DNA of 64,000 bases from Mucilaginibacter rigui (GCF_014773275.1 NZ_JACWMW010000003.1:1-64000); one strand, 5' to 3'. Shown: positions 1 to 9,664, counted from the stretch's first letter. Notes: generated by a model from the sequence alone, not told the origin. Program-made: numbers and translations.

Positions 1-53
1 TACTTGTTCAGATAGTTGCGCTTTAAGGTCAGGTCATTGTTAATGTTTCGCAT
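1..53 (-). CDS. Possible start of a minus-strand gene, cut by the window edge
   Basis: Reading leftwards from an ATG at 53, 17 codons are open to the edge (MRNINNDLTLKRNYLNK) with codon choice like that of the neighbours. No family can be named from so little. Just upstream, 58-80 forms a perfect 9-bp stem (TTAGCTTTA/TAAAGCTAA) with a 5-base loop, which would lie in the leader of this gene. The gene call is weak. Confidence 0.3.
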   Translation of the reverse strand, partial: MRNINNDLTLKRNYLNK

Positions 54-188
54 AACTTTAGCTTTATTTGTTAAAGCTAATTCTGTTATCGAATTACTTG
101 ACCTTTACAGCAATGACGCTTAGATAGCTATTTGTAACAATATCAACTCACACATCTTTCACAAAAGCCATTTTTCCTAAATTGCTTT

Positions 189-1532
189 ATGAAACGTATT
201 AGCCTGTTTATCTTTTCTCTAATTACCATTTCTGCATCAGCACAAACCACTATAAAACAGGATGCAGGTATCAAACAAATGGTTGATGAGGTATCCTCCA
301 AAAACATTGAAGCCATTGTACGGAAACTGGTAAGCTTTAAAACAAGGCATACCCTTAGTGATACCGTTAGCAAAACCGAAGGGATAGGCTCCGCGCGTAA
401 CTGGATAAAAGCAGAGTATGAGCGATACGCCGCTGCATCAAACGGCCGTATGAAGGTTGAATTTGACGCGTTTATACAGCCGCAGGGCAACCGCATAGAT
501 AAGCCAACCCCTATGAAAAACGTGCTGGCCATTTTAAAAGGGACAGACACGGCCGACAAACGCATATATATTATATCCGGCCATTACGATTCGAGGGTAA
601 CGGATGTGATGAACGTAAAAGACTTTGCACCCGGGGCGGTTGATGATGCCTCAGGCACGGCGGTATCTATGGAACTGGCAAGGGTGATGGCTAAACGATC
701 GTTCCCGGCAACCATTATATTTATGGCCGTGGTAGGCGAAGAGCAGGGGCTTTACGGCTCAACTAATGTTGCCAAACGCGCCAAAGCCGAAGGCTGGCAG
801 ATAGATGCCATGCTGAATAATGATATTGTAGGTAATACCTACGGTATGGAAACCGGGCTGAAGGATAACCGCAGCGTGCGTGTTTTTAGCGAAGGTGTAC
901 CTGCTGTTGAAACAGAAAAGCAGGCATCAACCCGTAATTCGGTAGGTGGCGAGAATGATAGCCCCGCGCGCGAGCTGGCGCGTTACACCAAAGAAATTGC
1001 CGAGCGATATGTAGAGCAACTGGATGTGAAACTGATCTATCGCCGCGACCGTTACCTGCGCGGGGGCGACCATACGCCGTTTTCTCAGCAAGGTTATACC
1101 GCTATTCGCATTACCGAAATGAATGAGGATTTTAATCGCCAGCACCAGGATATCCGCAAGGAAAACGGCGTGGATTACGGTGACCTTCCCGACTTTGCCG
1201 ATTATGATTACACTCAAAAAGTAGCCCGAATGAATCTTTCGGTATTAGCAAACCTTGCACTGGCGCCATCCGAGCCGCAAAATGTGGGCATAATAACCAG
1301 CGGCTTAACCAATAAAACCCAACTAAAATGGGGCGCCCCAAAAGGCAAAGCACCCGCAGGCTATTACGTACTGATGCGCGAAACCATTAGCCCATACTGG
1401 GAGAAGAAATTCTATGTAACAGCAACTACAGCCAATATTGGCTACTCAAAAGATAATTACCTGTTTGCCGTGCAGGCCGTAGATGCAGATGGGCACGAAA
1501 GTTTGCCGGTATTCCCTAAACCAATGAGGTAG
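189..1532 (+). CDS. Secreted M28-family zinc aminopeptidase
   Basis: A signal peptide (residues 1-18, ending ASA before QTT) sends the protein to the periplasm or outside. The M28 di-zinc ligand set is visible: His132 in SGHYDSR, Asp152 in GAVDDASG, Glu184/Glu185 in VVGEEQG, Asp212 in NNDIVGN and His295 in GGDHTPF. The family removes N-terminal amino acids from peptides using two zinc ions. Residues from about 360 onward look like a fibronectin-III-type beta domain (tryptophan- and tyrosine-rich, ending ALPVFP-like strands), which is common after Bacteroidetes M28 domains. It stands alone and converges on the next gene with only 3 bases between. The substrate is unknown. Confidence 0.9.
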   Translation: MKRISLFIFSLITISASAQTTIKQDAGIKQMVDEVSSKNIEAIVRKLVSFKTRHTLSDTVSKTEGIGSARNWIKAEYERYAAASNGRMKVEFDAFIQPQGNRIDKPTPMKNVLAILKGTDTADKRIYIISGHYDSRVTDVMNVKDFAPGAVDDASGTAVSMELARVMAKRSFPATIIFMAVVGEEQGLYGSTNVAKRAKAEGWQIDAMLNNDIVGNTYGMETGLKDNRSVRVFSEGVPAVETEKQASTRNSVGGENDSPARELARYTKEIAERYVEQLDVKLIYRRDRYLRGGDHTPFSQQGYTAIRITEMNEDFNRQHQDIRKENGVDYGDLPDFADYDYTQKVARMNLSVLANLALAPSEPQNVGIITSGLTNKTQLKWGAPKGKAPAGYYVLMRETISPYWEKKFYVTATTANIGYSKDNYLFAVQAVDADGHESLPVFPKPMR

Positions 1533-1535
1533 GGT

Positions 1536-2585
1536 TTAGGTTGTTTTTTTCTTTTTTTCTACAGCTTCTTCAATATCTTCCTGGTCGGCTTGCAATGGTT
1601 GTTGCTCCAGGCAGGCATCATCGTCTAATTGTACTTGCAAAAAAATTGGGAAGTGGTCCGAATCGTAATTATTGAGGCGTTTCAATGTGGTTACTTTAAA
1701 ATGCCTGGAGATAAAAGCATGATCTAACGGGAAACGTAAGAAAAAATGGTGAGCATTAAAGGAGTTGAAGAAACCGCGCCCTCTGCGCGGATCAAGCAAC
1801 CCGCTCATCTTCAAAAAAAGATCGGTAGTATGGCTCCAGGCTACATCATTAAGGTCTCCGGCTACTATAACAGGTAGCGGGCTTTGCTTGGCAAGGTCTG
1901 CTACTAAAAGCAATTCCTTATCACGTTCGGTTGCTCTAACGTTTTCGCCAGGGACCGGCGGCGTTGGATGGACCGCATAAAATTGAACCAGTTGCCCGTT
2001 CCTTAACTTTATTTTTGTGTGTATAGAGGGGATATCGTTTTCAACAAGATATTGTGTACTTGTTTCACTCATTTCCAGCTTTGAGTACAGCAGTAAACCG
2101 TACATGTTTTCGAGCGGCACCCTTTCAGCATAGGGATATTTCTCTTTTAGGCTACGGGTTTCAGTGTCCCAGCGTTTATTAGCTTCCAATAGTATAACAA
2201 CATCCGGGTCGGTTTTTGCTATTTCATTTAAACAACCTTTTGTATTGTGATTGGTCTGCAGTACATTGGCTATCATAATACTTAAACTTTTAAGTTGGTT
2301 TACCGGCCCGGCTCTTAGCACCTGTTTTTTACCAAAAGGGGTAAAGGGAATAATAAGCCATAGTAAGTAGGTGATGTTGATGCACAATGCAAGCAGCTGT
2401 AGTTGCTTATAAATAGCCGGCCCGCTATAGCAGGTAAGCAGCAAAACAACCGCCGATATATTTAAAAAAAGCTTTTGCAGCCTGGGGTAATCAAATACTC
2501 TGAAAACCCAATAGTCGTTACGTATGAGCGGCAGAAATGTAAAAGTCAATAAAAGGCATGTATATATGCCGATGACGATATTCAT
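1536..2585 (-). CDS. Membrane-anchored endonuclease/exonuclease/phosphatase (EEP) family protein
   Basis: The N-terminal 80 residues contain about three hydrophobic segments (around 3-20, 38-55, 62-80). The EEP fold follows: IMIANVL near 104, Glu134 in ILLEANKRW, His206 in FYAVHPTPP, Asp244/Asn246 in VAGDLND and Asp310-His311 in DSDHFPI. These are the metal and catalytic residues of the DNase I-like superfamily, which cleaves phosphodiesters or phosphomonoesters. Bacteroidetes have many such membrane EEP proteins without a defined substrate. The tail is very acidic and then lysine-rich. It is not obviously in an operon; the next gene in the same direction is 73 bases upstream. Confidence 0.85.
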   Translation of the reverse strand: MNIVIGIYTCLLLTFTFLPLIRNDYWVFRVFDYPRLQKLFLNISAVVLLLTCYSGPAIYKQLQLLALCINITYLLWLIIPFTPFGKKQVLRAGPVNQLKSLSIMIANVLQTNHNTKGCLNEIAKTDPDVVILLEANKRWDTETRSLKEKYPYAERVPLENMYGLLLYSKLEMSETSTQYLVENDIPSIHTKIKLRNGQLVQFYAVHPTPPVPGENVRATERDKELLLVADLAKQSPLPVIVAGDLNDVAWSHTTDLFLKMSGLLDPRRGRGFFNSFNAHHFFLRFPLDHAFISRHFKVTTLKRLNNYDSDHFPIFLQVQLDDDACLEQQPLQADQEDIEEAVEKKKKTT

Positions 2586-2658
2586 AGTTATATTAAACGG
2601 TTATGTTGTAATGGCATTCACTTGTAAGCTCGGGCTGTAGCGTAAGCCGGTGAATATT

Positions 2659-3768
2659 TTACACTCTTGTCAATTTCACAGGCGCTGTATGATTAGCGTT
2701 CCACTGGCATACATAAATGCTTTTATCCTCATCAATACAAACGTCATGGCCGTGCATAAAGGTCGCATTTTTGGCCTGCAGGGTTTGTTGTAAGATGCCG
2801 TTTTTATAAACCGGGGCTTCACCGCCGGGGTTGGAGATCACTTTATTATCCTTATCCAAAATAGTCACAAAACCCGAACCGTCAAACTGTTTGCCCTGGG
2901 CATTTTTCGACCAGCAAACTCCCGCATATATATTATTTTCGTTTATAACCGCCCTGCAAACGTACATACCGGGCATATCAATCCGTTTAATAAATTTACC
3001 GTCCATAGTGAAGATCTTGAAGCAGTTTTCCTCGCGCGAGGTGCAGATCAGCACCGGGTTACTTTTATCGCGAGTATCTACAGTGATGCCATGGGCATTA
3101 CGCAGGTTATGATCGGGATTGGTATTGTTATGCCCGCCAAAATGACGAATGTATTGCCCTTTGCTATTGTACTGGATGATATAGTCAGACCCATAACCAT
3201 CCGCAACGTAAATATCGCCGTTGGGCGCTACGGCTGTTTCTGTAGGTTTAAATGGTTCGGTATCTTTATAGATGCCGATAGTGCGCGGGTGGCCAATAGC
3301 AAATATTAGTTTACCATCTACCGTGGTTTTTAAAACCTGGCCCGATTGGCCGTAGGTGTTGCCGGTACGGTCTAAAGCCCAGCCGCAGTCGGTCAGCAAT
3401 AAAAAATCTTCGCCGCCCTCTTTGCTGATGCTGAGGCCGTGCCCACCGGGTAATGCAGTGCCCCAATAATCAAGCAGCTTGCCCGATATATCGAATATGA
3501 GGATGTTGTTATGCGTATGGTCGCCCAGCATAATAAGGCGGCCTTTGCTGTCCTGTACCATCTCGTGGCAATTGGCCAGCGGGGTGTTGGTTACGCTTAT
3601 TTTCGCCCAGTTTTTATCAACCTTATAGGTAAACCCGTTATGGCCTATGGTTTGTTCGTCGGGTTGTTTATCCTTATGGAGTATAGCAAAGCTTTTTGCC
3701 GGTACAGCAGCCGCAGCTATAGATGCTATGGCTGTATTTTTTATAAAATTCCTTCTCGAGTTTTCCAT
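2659..3768 (-). CDS. Tat-exported NHL-repeat beta-propeller protein
   Basis: The N-terminus carries a twin-arginine signal (SRRNFIK at residues 4-10, then an Ala-rich core ending AKSFA), so it is probably exported folded. The rest is made of NHL-type propeller blades, with recurring patterns such as APNGDIYVADGYG, NAHGITVDTRD and HGHDVCIDEDKSIYV. Such six-bladed propellers in Bacteroidetes resemble peptidyl-alpha-hydroxyglycine lyases and strictosidine-synthase-like lactonases, but no catalytic assignment can be made here. The trehalase gene lies upstream on the same strand, 76 bases away. Confidence 0.8.
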   Translation of the reverse strand: MENSRRNFIKNTAIASIAAAAVPAKSFAILHKDKQPDEQTIGHNGFTYKVDKNWAKISVTNTPLANCHEMVQDSKGRLIMLGDHTHNNILIFDISGKLLDYWGTALPGGHGLSISKEGGEDFLLLTDCGWALDRTGNTYGQSGQVLKTTVDGKLIFAIGHPRTIGIYKDTEPFKPTETAVAPNGDIYVADGYGSDYIIQYNSKGQYIRHFGGHNNTNPDHNLRNAHGITVDTRDKSNPVLICTSREENCFKIFTMDGKFIKRIDMPGMYVCRAVINENNIYAGVCWSKNAQGKQFDGSGFVTILDKDNKVISNPGGEAPVYKNGILQQTLQAKNATFMHGHDVCIDEDKSIYVCQWNANHTAPVKLTRV

Positions 3769-3844
3769 TAGGCGGTATGTTGGTTTGAATAATTACGGCA
3801 TTTGCGTAAATTCAAATATAGCAACCTATGGCAATAAAGCACAA

Positions 3845-5416
3845 CTATTCTCCCTGTTTATCATCATAATGATACCTGTTCATTAGTTTCAGCAACACCC
3901 CGTTCGTCCAGCCGAAGCCATCCTGTAACGGGTATTCGCCGCCGCCTGCGGTGAGGCTGGTATCAACCACATTATATTTTTCCAGCAGTTTGCCGGTCTT
4001 CTTAAACACGCGGATGTTGAGCTGCAGCCAGCGGGTAGCTATATCTTTTGCCAGTTCGTTGTGGCCGTAGTTTTCCAGTCCATCAATAGCCATGTATTGC
4101 AGGGGAGCCCAGCCATTTGGGGCATCCCATTGCTGGCCGCTAAAGTTTAAGGTGGTTACCAGGCCACCGGGTTTTAAAAAGTTTTGCTTAAGGCCATCGG
4201 CTATTTTTTGTGCCTGTGTGGGTGTGGCTATCTTAAATTCCAGCGGGAAAACAGCAGCTAAAGTTGGCACGTCTGCAATTTGTTTGGTGGTCCAGTTATA
4301 ATCGTTAAACCAGCTTGTTTTTTCATCCCAAAAGTATTTAAGGATGGCTTTTTTACGGGTAGCGGCTTTACCTGTATAGAGTGCATAAAGCTTTTGGTTG
4401 CCTTTAATTTGGTAGGTATGGGCTATGGTTAGCTCCAGGTTATATAGCAGGCAGTTCAGGTCTACAGGTACAAGGTCGGTAGTTTTGATGGTGCCTAACT
4501 TGTTAGGGTCATCAAACCAGCGGCTGCTAAAATCCCAGCCCGATGCTGCTGCCGCGCGGATGTTGTGGTAAAAAACCGGTAATGCCTGCGTAGTTGTTAT
4601 GGCGGCATCAACATCTTTAATGTAGCTTTCCTCGCGCGGCTCATCGCTTTCATCCCAATAACGGTTAAGCAGGCTGCCATCTGCCATGCGTACAACGCGA
4701 TGGGTTGCTTTGTTATTTGCTAAACCGGCGGCGCCCAGCATCCAGTAATTGTATTCTTTTATCAGTTGCGGCTGGTATTTGCTCAGGATGGCATTACCCT
4801 GGCTTTTGGCAAGCAGGTTCACCATCAGCGAGAAAAATGGCGGCTGCGACCGGGTGAGGTAATACGCTCGGTTGCCATTGGGGATAAAACCGTAGGTATC
4901 TATCAGGTAAGCAAAGTTATCTATCATATTGCCAATAACTTTGGTTTGCTTGCTTTCCTGCAGGCCCAGCATAGTAAAATAGCTATCCCAGTAATACACT
5001 TCGCGAAAGCGGCCACCGGGCACAATATATGGGTTTGGCAAAGCCTCCAGTGATGATAGCCTGGAAGCTGCGTCGGGCTTGCGTTTAAGCACTTGCCACA
5101 AGGTATCTATATGTTTACGAATACCGTCCTCAATATCGGTATGGAATGCGGGCGTGCCTTCAGGTAAGGTAAAATTAGTTAACACAAACTCTTTCAGATC
5201 GAAACCTGCTTTACCTAATTGCTCGTTATATGCCTTCATGATAAGTGCCGGTGCATATTTGGGCGTACAGTCTACAAAGGTTTTATTATCAGGGAATATA
5301 TCTGATGATTGCACCGACTCAAAAAGGCCGGGGAACAACTGCCGGGGTGTTTTTTGCTGCGCGTTTACAACAAGGGTAAAAAGCATTAAAGCTGCCACAA
5401 GTAGATTCTTTTTCAT
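3845..5416 (-). CDS. treA: Periplasmic trehalase (GH37)
   Basis: A signal peptide (1-19, ending VVNA) places it in the periplasm. Both trehalase signatures are present: PGGRFREVYYWDSY at 133-146 and QWDAPNGWAPLQ at 429-440. By alignment from memory with E. coli TreA, the catalytic acid Asp295 lies in SGWDFSSRW and the base Glu494 in GGGEYPLQDG. The enzyme splits alpha,alpha-trehalose into two glucoses. At 523 residues it has the usual family length. It lies upstream of the NHL protein on the same strand, with no other trehalose gene nearby. Confidence 0.95.
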   Translation of the reverse strand: MKKNLLVAALMLFTLVVNAQQKTPRQLFPGLFESVQSSDIFPDNKTFVDCTPKYAPALIMKAYNEQLGKAGFDLKEFVLTNFTLPEGTPAFHTDIEDGIRKHIDTLWQVLKRKPDAASRLSSLEALPNPYIVPGGRFREVYYWDSYFTMLGLQESKQTKVIGNMIDNFAYLIDTYGFIPNGNRAYYLTRSQPPFFSLMVNLLAKSQGNAILSKYQPQLIKEYNYWMLGAAGLANNKATHRVVRMADGSLLNRYWDESDEPREESYIKDVDAAITTTQALPVFYHNIRAAAASGWDFSSRWFDDPNKLGTIKTTDLVPVDLNCLLYNLELTIAHTYQIKGNQKLYALYTGKAATRKKAILKYFWDEKTSWFNDYNWTTKQIADVPTLAAVFPLEFKIATPTQAQKIADGLKQNFLKPGGLVTTLNFSGQQWDAPNGWAPLQYMAIDGLENYGHNELAKDIATRWLQLNIRVFKKTGKLLEKYNVVDTSLTAGGGEYPLQDGFGWTNGVLLKLMNRYHYDDKQGE

Positions 5417-5473
5417 GTATTTAAGGGCTGTAATTATTGAAAAATGCAGACCTTAAATATAAGTAACAGGAGG

Positions 5474-6133
5474 TTAATTTTCGTTGTTTTTTAAGGTGTC
5501 GAGCTTTAAAAGTTTGCGTACCATTAAAAATATCATGTACACTATAATTGGGGCGGCCACAACATCAATGGTGTAATGGATATGCTGTACCAGTAAAAGT
5601 ATCATAACCGCTATAATAGATATAAAGCCAAGTATTTTATCGTTACGCTTTTCAAGGCATAAAAATATCAATACCAGGGTTGATGTATGGCCCGAGAAGA
5701 ATAAATCGCGGGTGATAACATTGTGCCCGTAAAATATACCCGTAAGCGGGTCGGTAAGGTGTATCAACCCGCGGGGTGGGTCAAGCGCGATAAACGTGAT
5801 GGTGAGCATCCGCGTTATATTGATAAAAATAAGCGTCCACACGTAGTTGATGTATATAACAGGGTTGTAAAGGGCCCGTATAAATATCAGCGTAGCCATA
5901 CCCCAGATTATGGTGAAAATAACTATAGAAACATCGTAAGCAGACAAATGGGCTAATACCCAATCATTGAGCACAATGCCCCGGCGTTTTTGTATGTAGC
6001 TAAAAAATATGGGTAACGATGATAGTATGATGGCAACAATGAACGAGCCGATTAATAATTTATCACGTTTTTTTGGCGATTGAAGCGCAGCAATCCAGGC
6101 TTGTTTGATAGAAGGGGTACCTAATTCCGTCAC
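5474..6133 (-). CDS. PAP2-family membrane phosphatase (sphingomyelin-synthase-like PAP2_C type)
   Basis: About six membrane segments are visible. The two conserved motifs are FFSGHTSTL, with His149, and HIHYTIDVVAAP, with His186 and Asp190, the form seen in the PAP2_C/sphingomyelin-synthase-like branch. These His/Asp residues make the phosphotransfer triad. The likely role is removing or transferring a phospho-headgroup on a membrane lipid, possibly a sphingolipid because Sphingobacteriaceae make these; that last step is inference. It is transcribed leftwards towards the trehalase, 57 bases away. Confidence 0.8.
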   Translation of the reverse strand: MTELGTPSIKQAWIAALQSPKKRDKLLIGSFIVAIILSSLPIFFSYIQKRRGIVLNDWVLAHLSAYDVSIVIFTIIWGMATLIFIRALYNPVIYINYVWTLIFINITRMLTITFIALDPPRGLIHLTDPLTGIFYGHNVITRDLFFSGHTSTLVLIFLCLEKRNDKILGFISIIAVMILLLVQHIHYTIDVVAAPIIVYMIFLMVRKLLKLDTLKNNEN

Positions 6134-6341
6134 TATTATAAATTAATTATGGAGTGCAAATTTACGAAAACCCTGATATTAAATAACAGTTAATTGAATA
6201 TTACAATTTTGTTAGAACGCCCCTTTGCAATACCCACGAGCCGTTTTGCTGATAATGCTAACTATTAAAAAAATATTTGAAGCAAAGCAACCATCGTGTA
6301 AATGCCGCCGTAACCCTAATAAACATTTAAACCATTTTAAC

Positions 6342-6722
6342 ATGAAAAAGTACATTTTAGGGATATCGTTAATGATAGCGGTTGTTGTAGTTGCAGTTGC
6401 GGCCTGTTCAAAATCAGATAGCAACAGTACACCTACACCAACAAAACCAGATCCAACTGCGCCAAAACCAGATGCTACCGTTAGCATAACAGACTTTGCC
6501 TTTTCTCCTGCATCGGTAACTGTAAAATCAGGCGGTACAGTGCAATGGACAAATGCTGACAGCGCGCCACACACAGCTACCGACCTTAACAGCGCTTTTA
6601 ACAGCGGTACTTTAGCGCAGGGTGGAAAGTTTTCTTTTAAATTTACTACCCCGGGCACTTACACTTACCACTGCCTTGTTCACTCCATGATGGCAAATGC
6701 TACTGTAGTAGTTACAGAGTAA
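6342..6722 (+). CDS. Cupredoxin (plastocyanin/amicyanin-like) lipoprotein
   Basis: The start was placed at the ATG at 6342 because it begins a clear lipoprotein signal (MKKYILGISL... VAVAAC, lipid Cys22); an upstream in-frame ATG at 6225 would add a non-signal stretch. After a Pro/Thr/Lys-rich linker (25-45) comes a cupredoxin domain. The type-1 copper ligands are apparent as His77 (SAPHTATD), Cys111, His114 and Met117 in YHCLVHSMM. It is likely a membrane-tethered periplasmic electron carrier. It stands alone, followed by a hairpin terminator. Confidence 0.88.
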   Translation: MKKYILGISLMIAVVVVAVAACSKSDSNSTPTPTKPDPTAPKPDATVSITDFAFSPASVTVKSGGTVQWTNADSAPHTATDLNSAFNSGTLAQGGKFSFKFTTPGTYTYHCLVHSMMANATVVVTE

Positions 6723-6745
6723 ATTTTAACTGATCTTCATAAAGC

Positions 6746-6779
6746 AGGGGGCTTCTGATAAAGGAGCCTCCTTTTTTTT
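6746..6779 (+). terminator. Rho-independent terminator after the cupredoxin gene
   Basis: An imperfect GC-rich hairpin (GGGGGCTTC...GGAGCCTCC) is followed by a run of eight T. Confidence 0.7.
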
Positions 6780-6874
6780 AGAACTATTGGGAATGGTTTT
6801 AATTTTTGGACTAATTTTTAATAACCGATATTGCCGGGAATACGTAAATATTTGTTGACCCAATTTTTTAATAC

Positions 6875-8080
6875 ATGCAGAACCCACCTATCCCGGATAA
6901 TGAAATGGACAGGATCCTGAGCCTGTCAGACTACGACCTCGATTACTCAAGTTTCCAGGAAAATTTTAAGGACCTGGCTAAGCTGGCAGCTAAAGTAGCC
7001 GGGACAGAAATATCGCTTATTAACCTTATAGATTCATTCACGCAATGGACAATCACCAACCATAGATTAGATATTGACCAAATGCCGCGCGAAGAATCTG
7101 TTTGCCAATATACCATAGCCAGCCCGGATGGGCAATTTGAAGTGACAGACCTTACCGCCGATAACCGTTTTAAAGACAAGTTTTATGTAGTAGATGGACC
7201 AAAAGTGCGCTATTACTTTGGCATCCCGCTAACAACCGGCGATGGTCATAAGCTTGGCGCATTATGTATGCTGGATAAGGATATTAAAAGCCTTTCGCCT
7301 GAGAAGATGGAGCTGTTGAAGATCATTGCTGACGAAATTGTAAACCGCCTGAATGCCCACCGTTTAATTACCGGCCTTAAAACCAAATTGCACGAGGCCA
7401 ATGAAACTAAAAAAAAGGTGGCGCATGATATTCGCGGGCCATTAGGTGGGATAATTGGTTTGGCACAGGTAATAAGCGAGCAGGGGCACGAGAACGAAAT
7501 AGAAGAGGTGCTGGAATTTATTAACCTGATACAACGCAGTGGCCGGTCGTTACTGGAGCTGGCCGATGAAATTTTAACAGCCGACGTTCCAAAACGCGAT
7601 CTGAAAGCCGACGAGTTTAACCTGCTGGTGTTTAAAGACAAGTTAGAGAAGCTATACACACCGCAGGCCATGAACAAAAAGATCCGGTTTACGGTAGATA
7701 CTTCGGTAAACTCATCAACCATCCCTTTCTCTAAAAATAAGCTGTTGCAGATAACCGGCAACCTTATTTCGAACGCTATAAAATTTACCCCGGTTAATGG
7801 TAAGGTAACTGTTGACCTGAGCCTTAAGATTGCCGAAACACAAAACCTGCTGCAAATAAACGTAACCGATACCGGCGTAGGCCTAAACCAGCAGGCTATT
7901 GATACTATTTTGAGCGGCAAAGCACAATCAACCGATGGTACAGGCGGCGAGCAGGGTTATGGATTTGGCCTGGCCCTGGTAAAACATCTGGTAGATACCT
8001 TGAAGGGCACTATGCGCATTTATTCGCACGCGGGCAACGGGGCCAATTTTGAGGTAGTATTGCCGCAGGAGCAGGGGTAG
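6875..8080 (+). CDS. GAF-domain sensor histidine kinase
   Basis: Residues about 25-160 form a GAF-type sensor domain (SLINLIDSFTQWT, YYFGIPL, GALCMLD), and no membrane segment is visible, so it is probably cytoplasmic. The kinase core follows: H-box KKVAHDIRGPLGG with phospho-acceptor His184, N-box NLISNAIKFTP with Asn299, G1 DTGVGL and G2 GYGFGLALVKHL. It should autophosphorylate and pass phosphate to a response regulator, but none is encoded nearby, so it is an orphan kinase. The ligand is unknown. Confidence 0.9.
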   Translation: MQNPPIPDNEMDRILSLSDYDLDYSSFQENFKDLAKLAAKVAGTEISLINLIDSFTQWTITNHRLDIDQMPREESVCQYTIASPDGQFEVTDLTADNRFKDKFYVVDGPKVRYYFGIPLTTGDGHKLGALCMLDKDIKSLSPEKMELLKIIADEIVNRLNAHRLITGLKTKLHEANETKKKVAHDIRGPLGGIIGLAQVISEQGHENEIEEVLEFINLIQRSGRSLLELADEILTADVPKRDLKADEFNLLVFKDKLEKLYTPQAMNKKIRFTVDTSVNSSTIPFSKNKLLQITGNLISNAIKFTPVNGKVTVDLSLKIAETQNLLQINVTDTGVGLNQQAIDTILSGKAQSTDGTGGEQGYGFGLALVKHLVDTLKGTMRIYSHAGNGANFEVVLPQEQG

Positions 8081-8223
8081 CAGTTTGTGTTGAGGAACTT
8101 GTTGTTATCCGGCCATGACAGCTGCCAACTATAAAACTCTAATAAGTAAAACTTTTAATACATCATTTGCCGGTGTATATAAATTGATAACTTTACTATC
8201 AACCAAAACATCAAACCGGTATT

Positions 8224-9162
8224 ATGAAAAAGCAAAATATCAGCAGGCGCCAGTTTATTGGCACCGGGGCAATTGCAGCAACAGGTATGCTGCTGCTTTC
8301 AAAAGCATCGTTCGCGGCATCGTTTTTAAGGGCTGCGGGCAAACCAAATTCTGTAATTAACGGCGTGCAGGTAGGGGTTATCACCTATTCGTTCCGCAGT
8401 ATGCCTGGCACTGCCGAAGACTTGCTGAAATACTGCATTGATTGTAATATAAACGCTATTGAACTGATGGGAGATGCTGCAGAAACGTATGCTGGTGCAC
8501 CTAAACGGGCTGCCGACCAAAGCTGGGCCGATTTTGCACCCAAAATGGCCGAATGGCGGGCGGGTGTAGCTATGGATAAATTTAAAGAGTTGCGTAAAAT
8601 GTACAATGATGCAGGTGTAAGCATTTATGCCTGGAAACCCAATGCCCTTGGTGCTAAAAATACCGATGCCGAAATTGACTATGCCTTTAATGCAGGTAAA
8701 GCCCTTGGCTGCAACCATGTAACTGTAGAACTGCCCGACGAGGCGCAAACCAAACGCCTTGGCGACTTGGCTACCAAACATAAAATGATGGTTGGCTACC
8801 ACGCCCATACACAGGCAACACCAACACTTTGGGATACTGCTTTAAGCCAATCAAAATACAATGGTGTAAACCTTGATATTGGACACTATGCATCGGGCAC
8901 AAGCAGCAGCCCTGTGCCTTTTATTGAAAAATACCACGACCGTATTACCAGCATGCACATTAAAGATCGCAAGTTTCATGACGGGCCAAACGCGCCATGG
9001 GGCGAGGGTGATACACCGATAAAAGAAGTATTGCAGCTGATGAAAAAGAACAAGTACAAATTCCCGGCTACTATTGAACTGGAGTACAAGATACCCGAGG
9101 GTTCTGATGCGGTAGCTGAGGTTAAAAAATGCCGCGCCTATGCGGCAGATGCCCTAAAATAA
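8224..9162 (+). CDS. Tat-exported sugar phosphate isomerase/epimerase-like TIM-barrel protein
   Basis: A twin-arginine signal (ISRRQFIG, residues 6-13, then a hydrophobic core ending KASFA) precedes a xylose-isomerase-like TIM barrel. The metal-site pattern of this superfamily is visible: IELMGDAA, VTVELPDE, NLDIGHYASG, SMHIKDRKF and TIELEYK. Such exported proteins are frequent in Bacteroidetes and probably act on sugars or inositols in the periplasm; the reaction cannot be stated. It is a single gene followed by a strong terminator. Confidence 0.85.
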   Translation: MKKQNISRRQFIGTGAIAATGMLLLSKASFAASFLRAAGKPNSVINGVQVGVITYSFRSMPGTAEDLLKYCIDCNINAIELMGDAAETYAGAPKRAADQSWADFAPKMAEWRAGVAMDKFKELRKMYNDAGVSIYAWKPNALGAKNTDAEIDYAFNAGKALGCNHVTVELPDEAQTKRLGDLATKHKMMVGYHAHTQATPTLWDTALSQSKYNGVNLDIGHYASGTSSSPVPFIEKYHDRITSMHIKDRKFHDGPNAPWGEGDTPIKEVLQLMKKNKYKFPATIELEYKIPEGSDAVAEVKKCRAYAADALK

Positions 9163-9185
9163 ATAATATTTTTCTGACACCTTTT

Positions 9186-9229
9186 AACGGATCGGTGCGT
9201 CTGCTTATTGGATGCGCCGATCCGTTTTT
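9186..9229 (+). terminator. Rho-independent terminator after the isomerase-like gene
   Basis: The arms AACGGATCGGTGCGTC and GATGCGCCGATCCGTT pair over 16 bases with G-U pairs, followed by TTTT. Confidence 0.8.
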
Positions 9230-9268
9230 GCATCTTAGGCGCATCAATTACTTAGTACAAACATATAC

Positions 9269-9664
9269 ATGAAAAAATACTTTTACCTTTTTATCCTTGC
9301 CATTGTTAGCAGCAGCTGCAATTACACTATTTATGATATGAACCGGGGCGAATTAAAAATAGCCCGTAAAGATACTTACCAAGTTGAATATATGGCCGAT
9401 GTACCGGCTGGTACTACAGCCACTATCACATACCGAGGCGAAAACAATGTAAAATATATAGAAGAAGCGTACAAAGGCAAACTGGATAAAATTGTTACCC
9501 TGCCATCCGGCCAAAATGTAAAATTTACGGTTGATGTAAAACTGCCTAAAACCACACCCGCCAGCAAGCTTACTACTTTTGTAAAAGTTGATGGCGAAAT
9601 TATGTCAGAACAGATACAAACCGGTAAGAATGTAAAATACCGCTTTGAATTTAAATTGCCGTAA
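9269..9664 (+). CDS. Small lipoprotein of unknown function
   Basis: The N-terminus is a lipoprotein signal (MKKYFYLFILAIVSSSC, lipid Cys17). The remaining 115 residues are beta-strand-rich, with alternating charged and hydrophobic residues and no recognised family; the middle (TATITYRGENN, IVTLPSGQNVKFTVDVKLP) suggests an immunoglobulin-like or beta-sandwich fold. It is probably anchored in the envelope. No partner is obvious; the Crp-family gene begins 77 bases downstream. Confidence 0.75.
   Translation: MKKYFYLFILAIVSSSCNYTIYDMNRGELKIARKDTYQVEYMADVPAGTTATITYRGENNVKYIEEAYKGKLDKIVTLPSGQNVKFTVDVKLPKTTPASKLTTFVKVDGEIMSEQIQTGKNVKYRFEFKLP

Noticed and set aside
58..80. Hairpin at the left edge as a terminator
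   Set aside because: The stem is AT-rich, has no T run and lies upstream of a possible gene start; too little context to call.
6212..6658. Minus-strand ORF opposite the cupredoxin gene
   Set aside because: It overlaps the clear lipoprotein/cupredoxin reading and has no signature of its own.
7246..7920. Long minus-strand ORF inside the histidine kinase gene
   Set aside because: It is the shadow of the kinase frame; all conserved kinase boxes are on the plus strand.
8115..8360. Plus-strand ORF overlapping the Tat isomerase start
   Set aside because: It is out of frame with the clear twin-arginine protein and has no family support.
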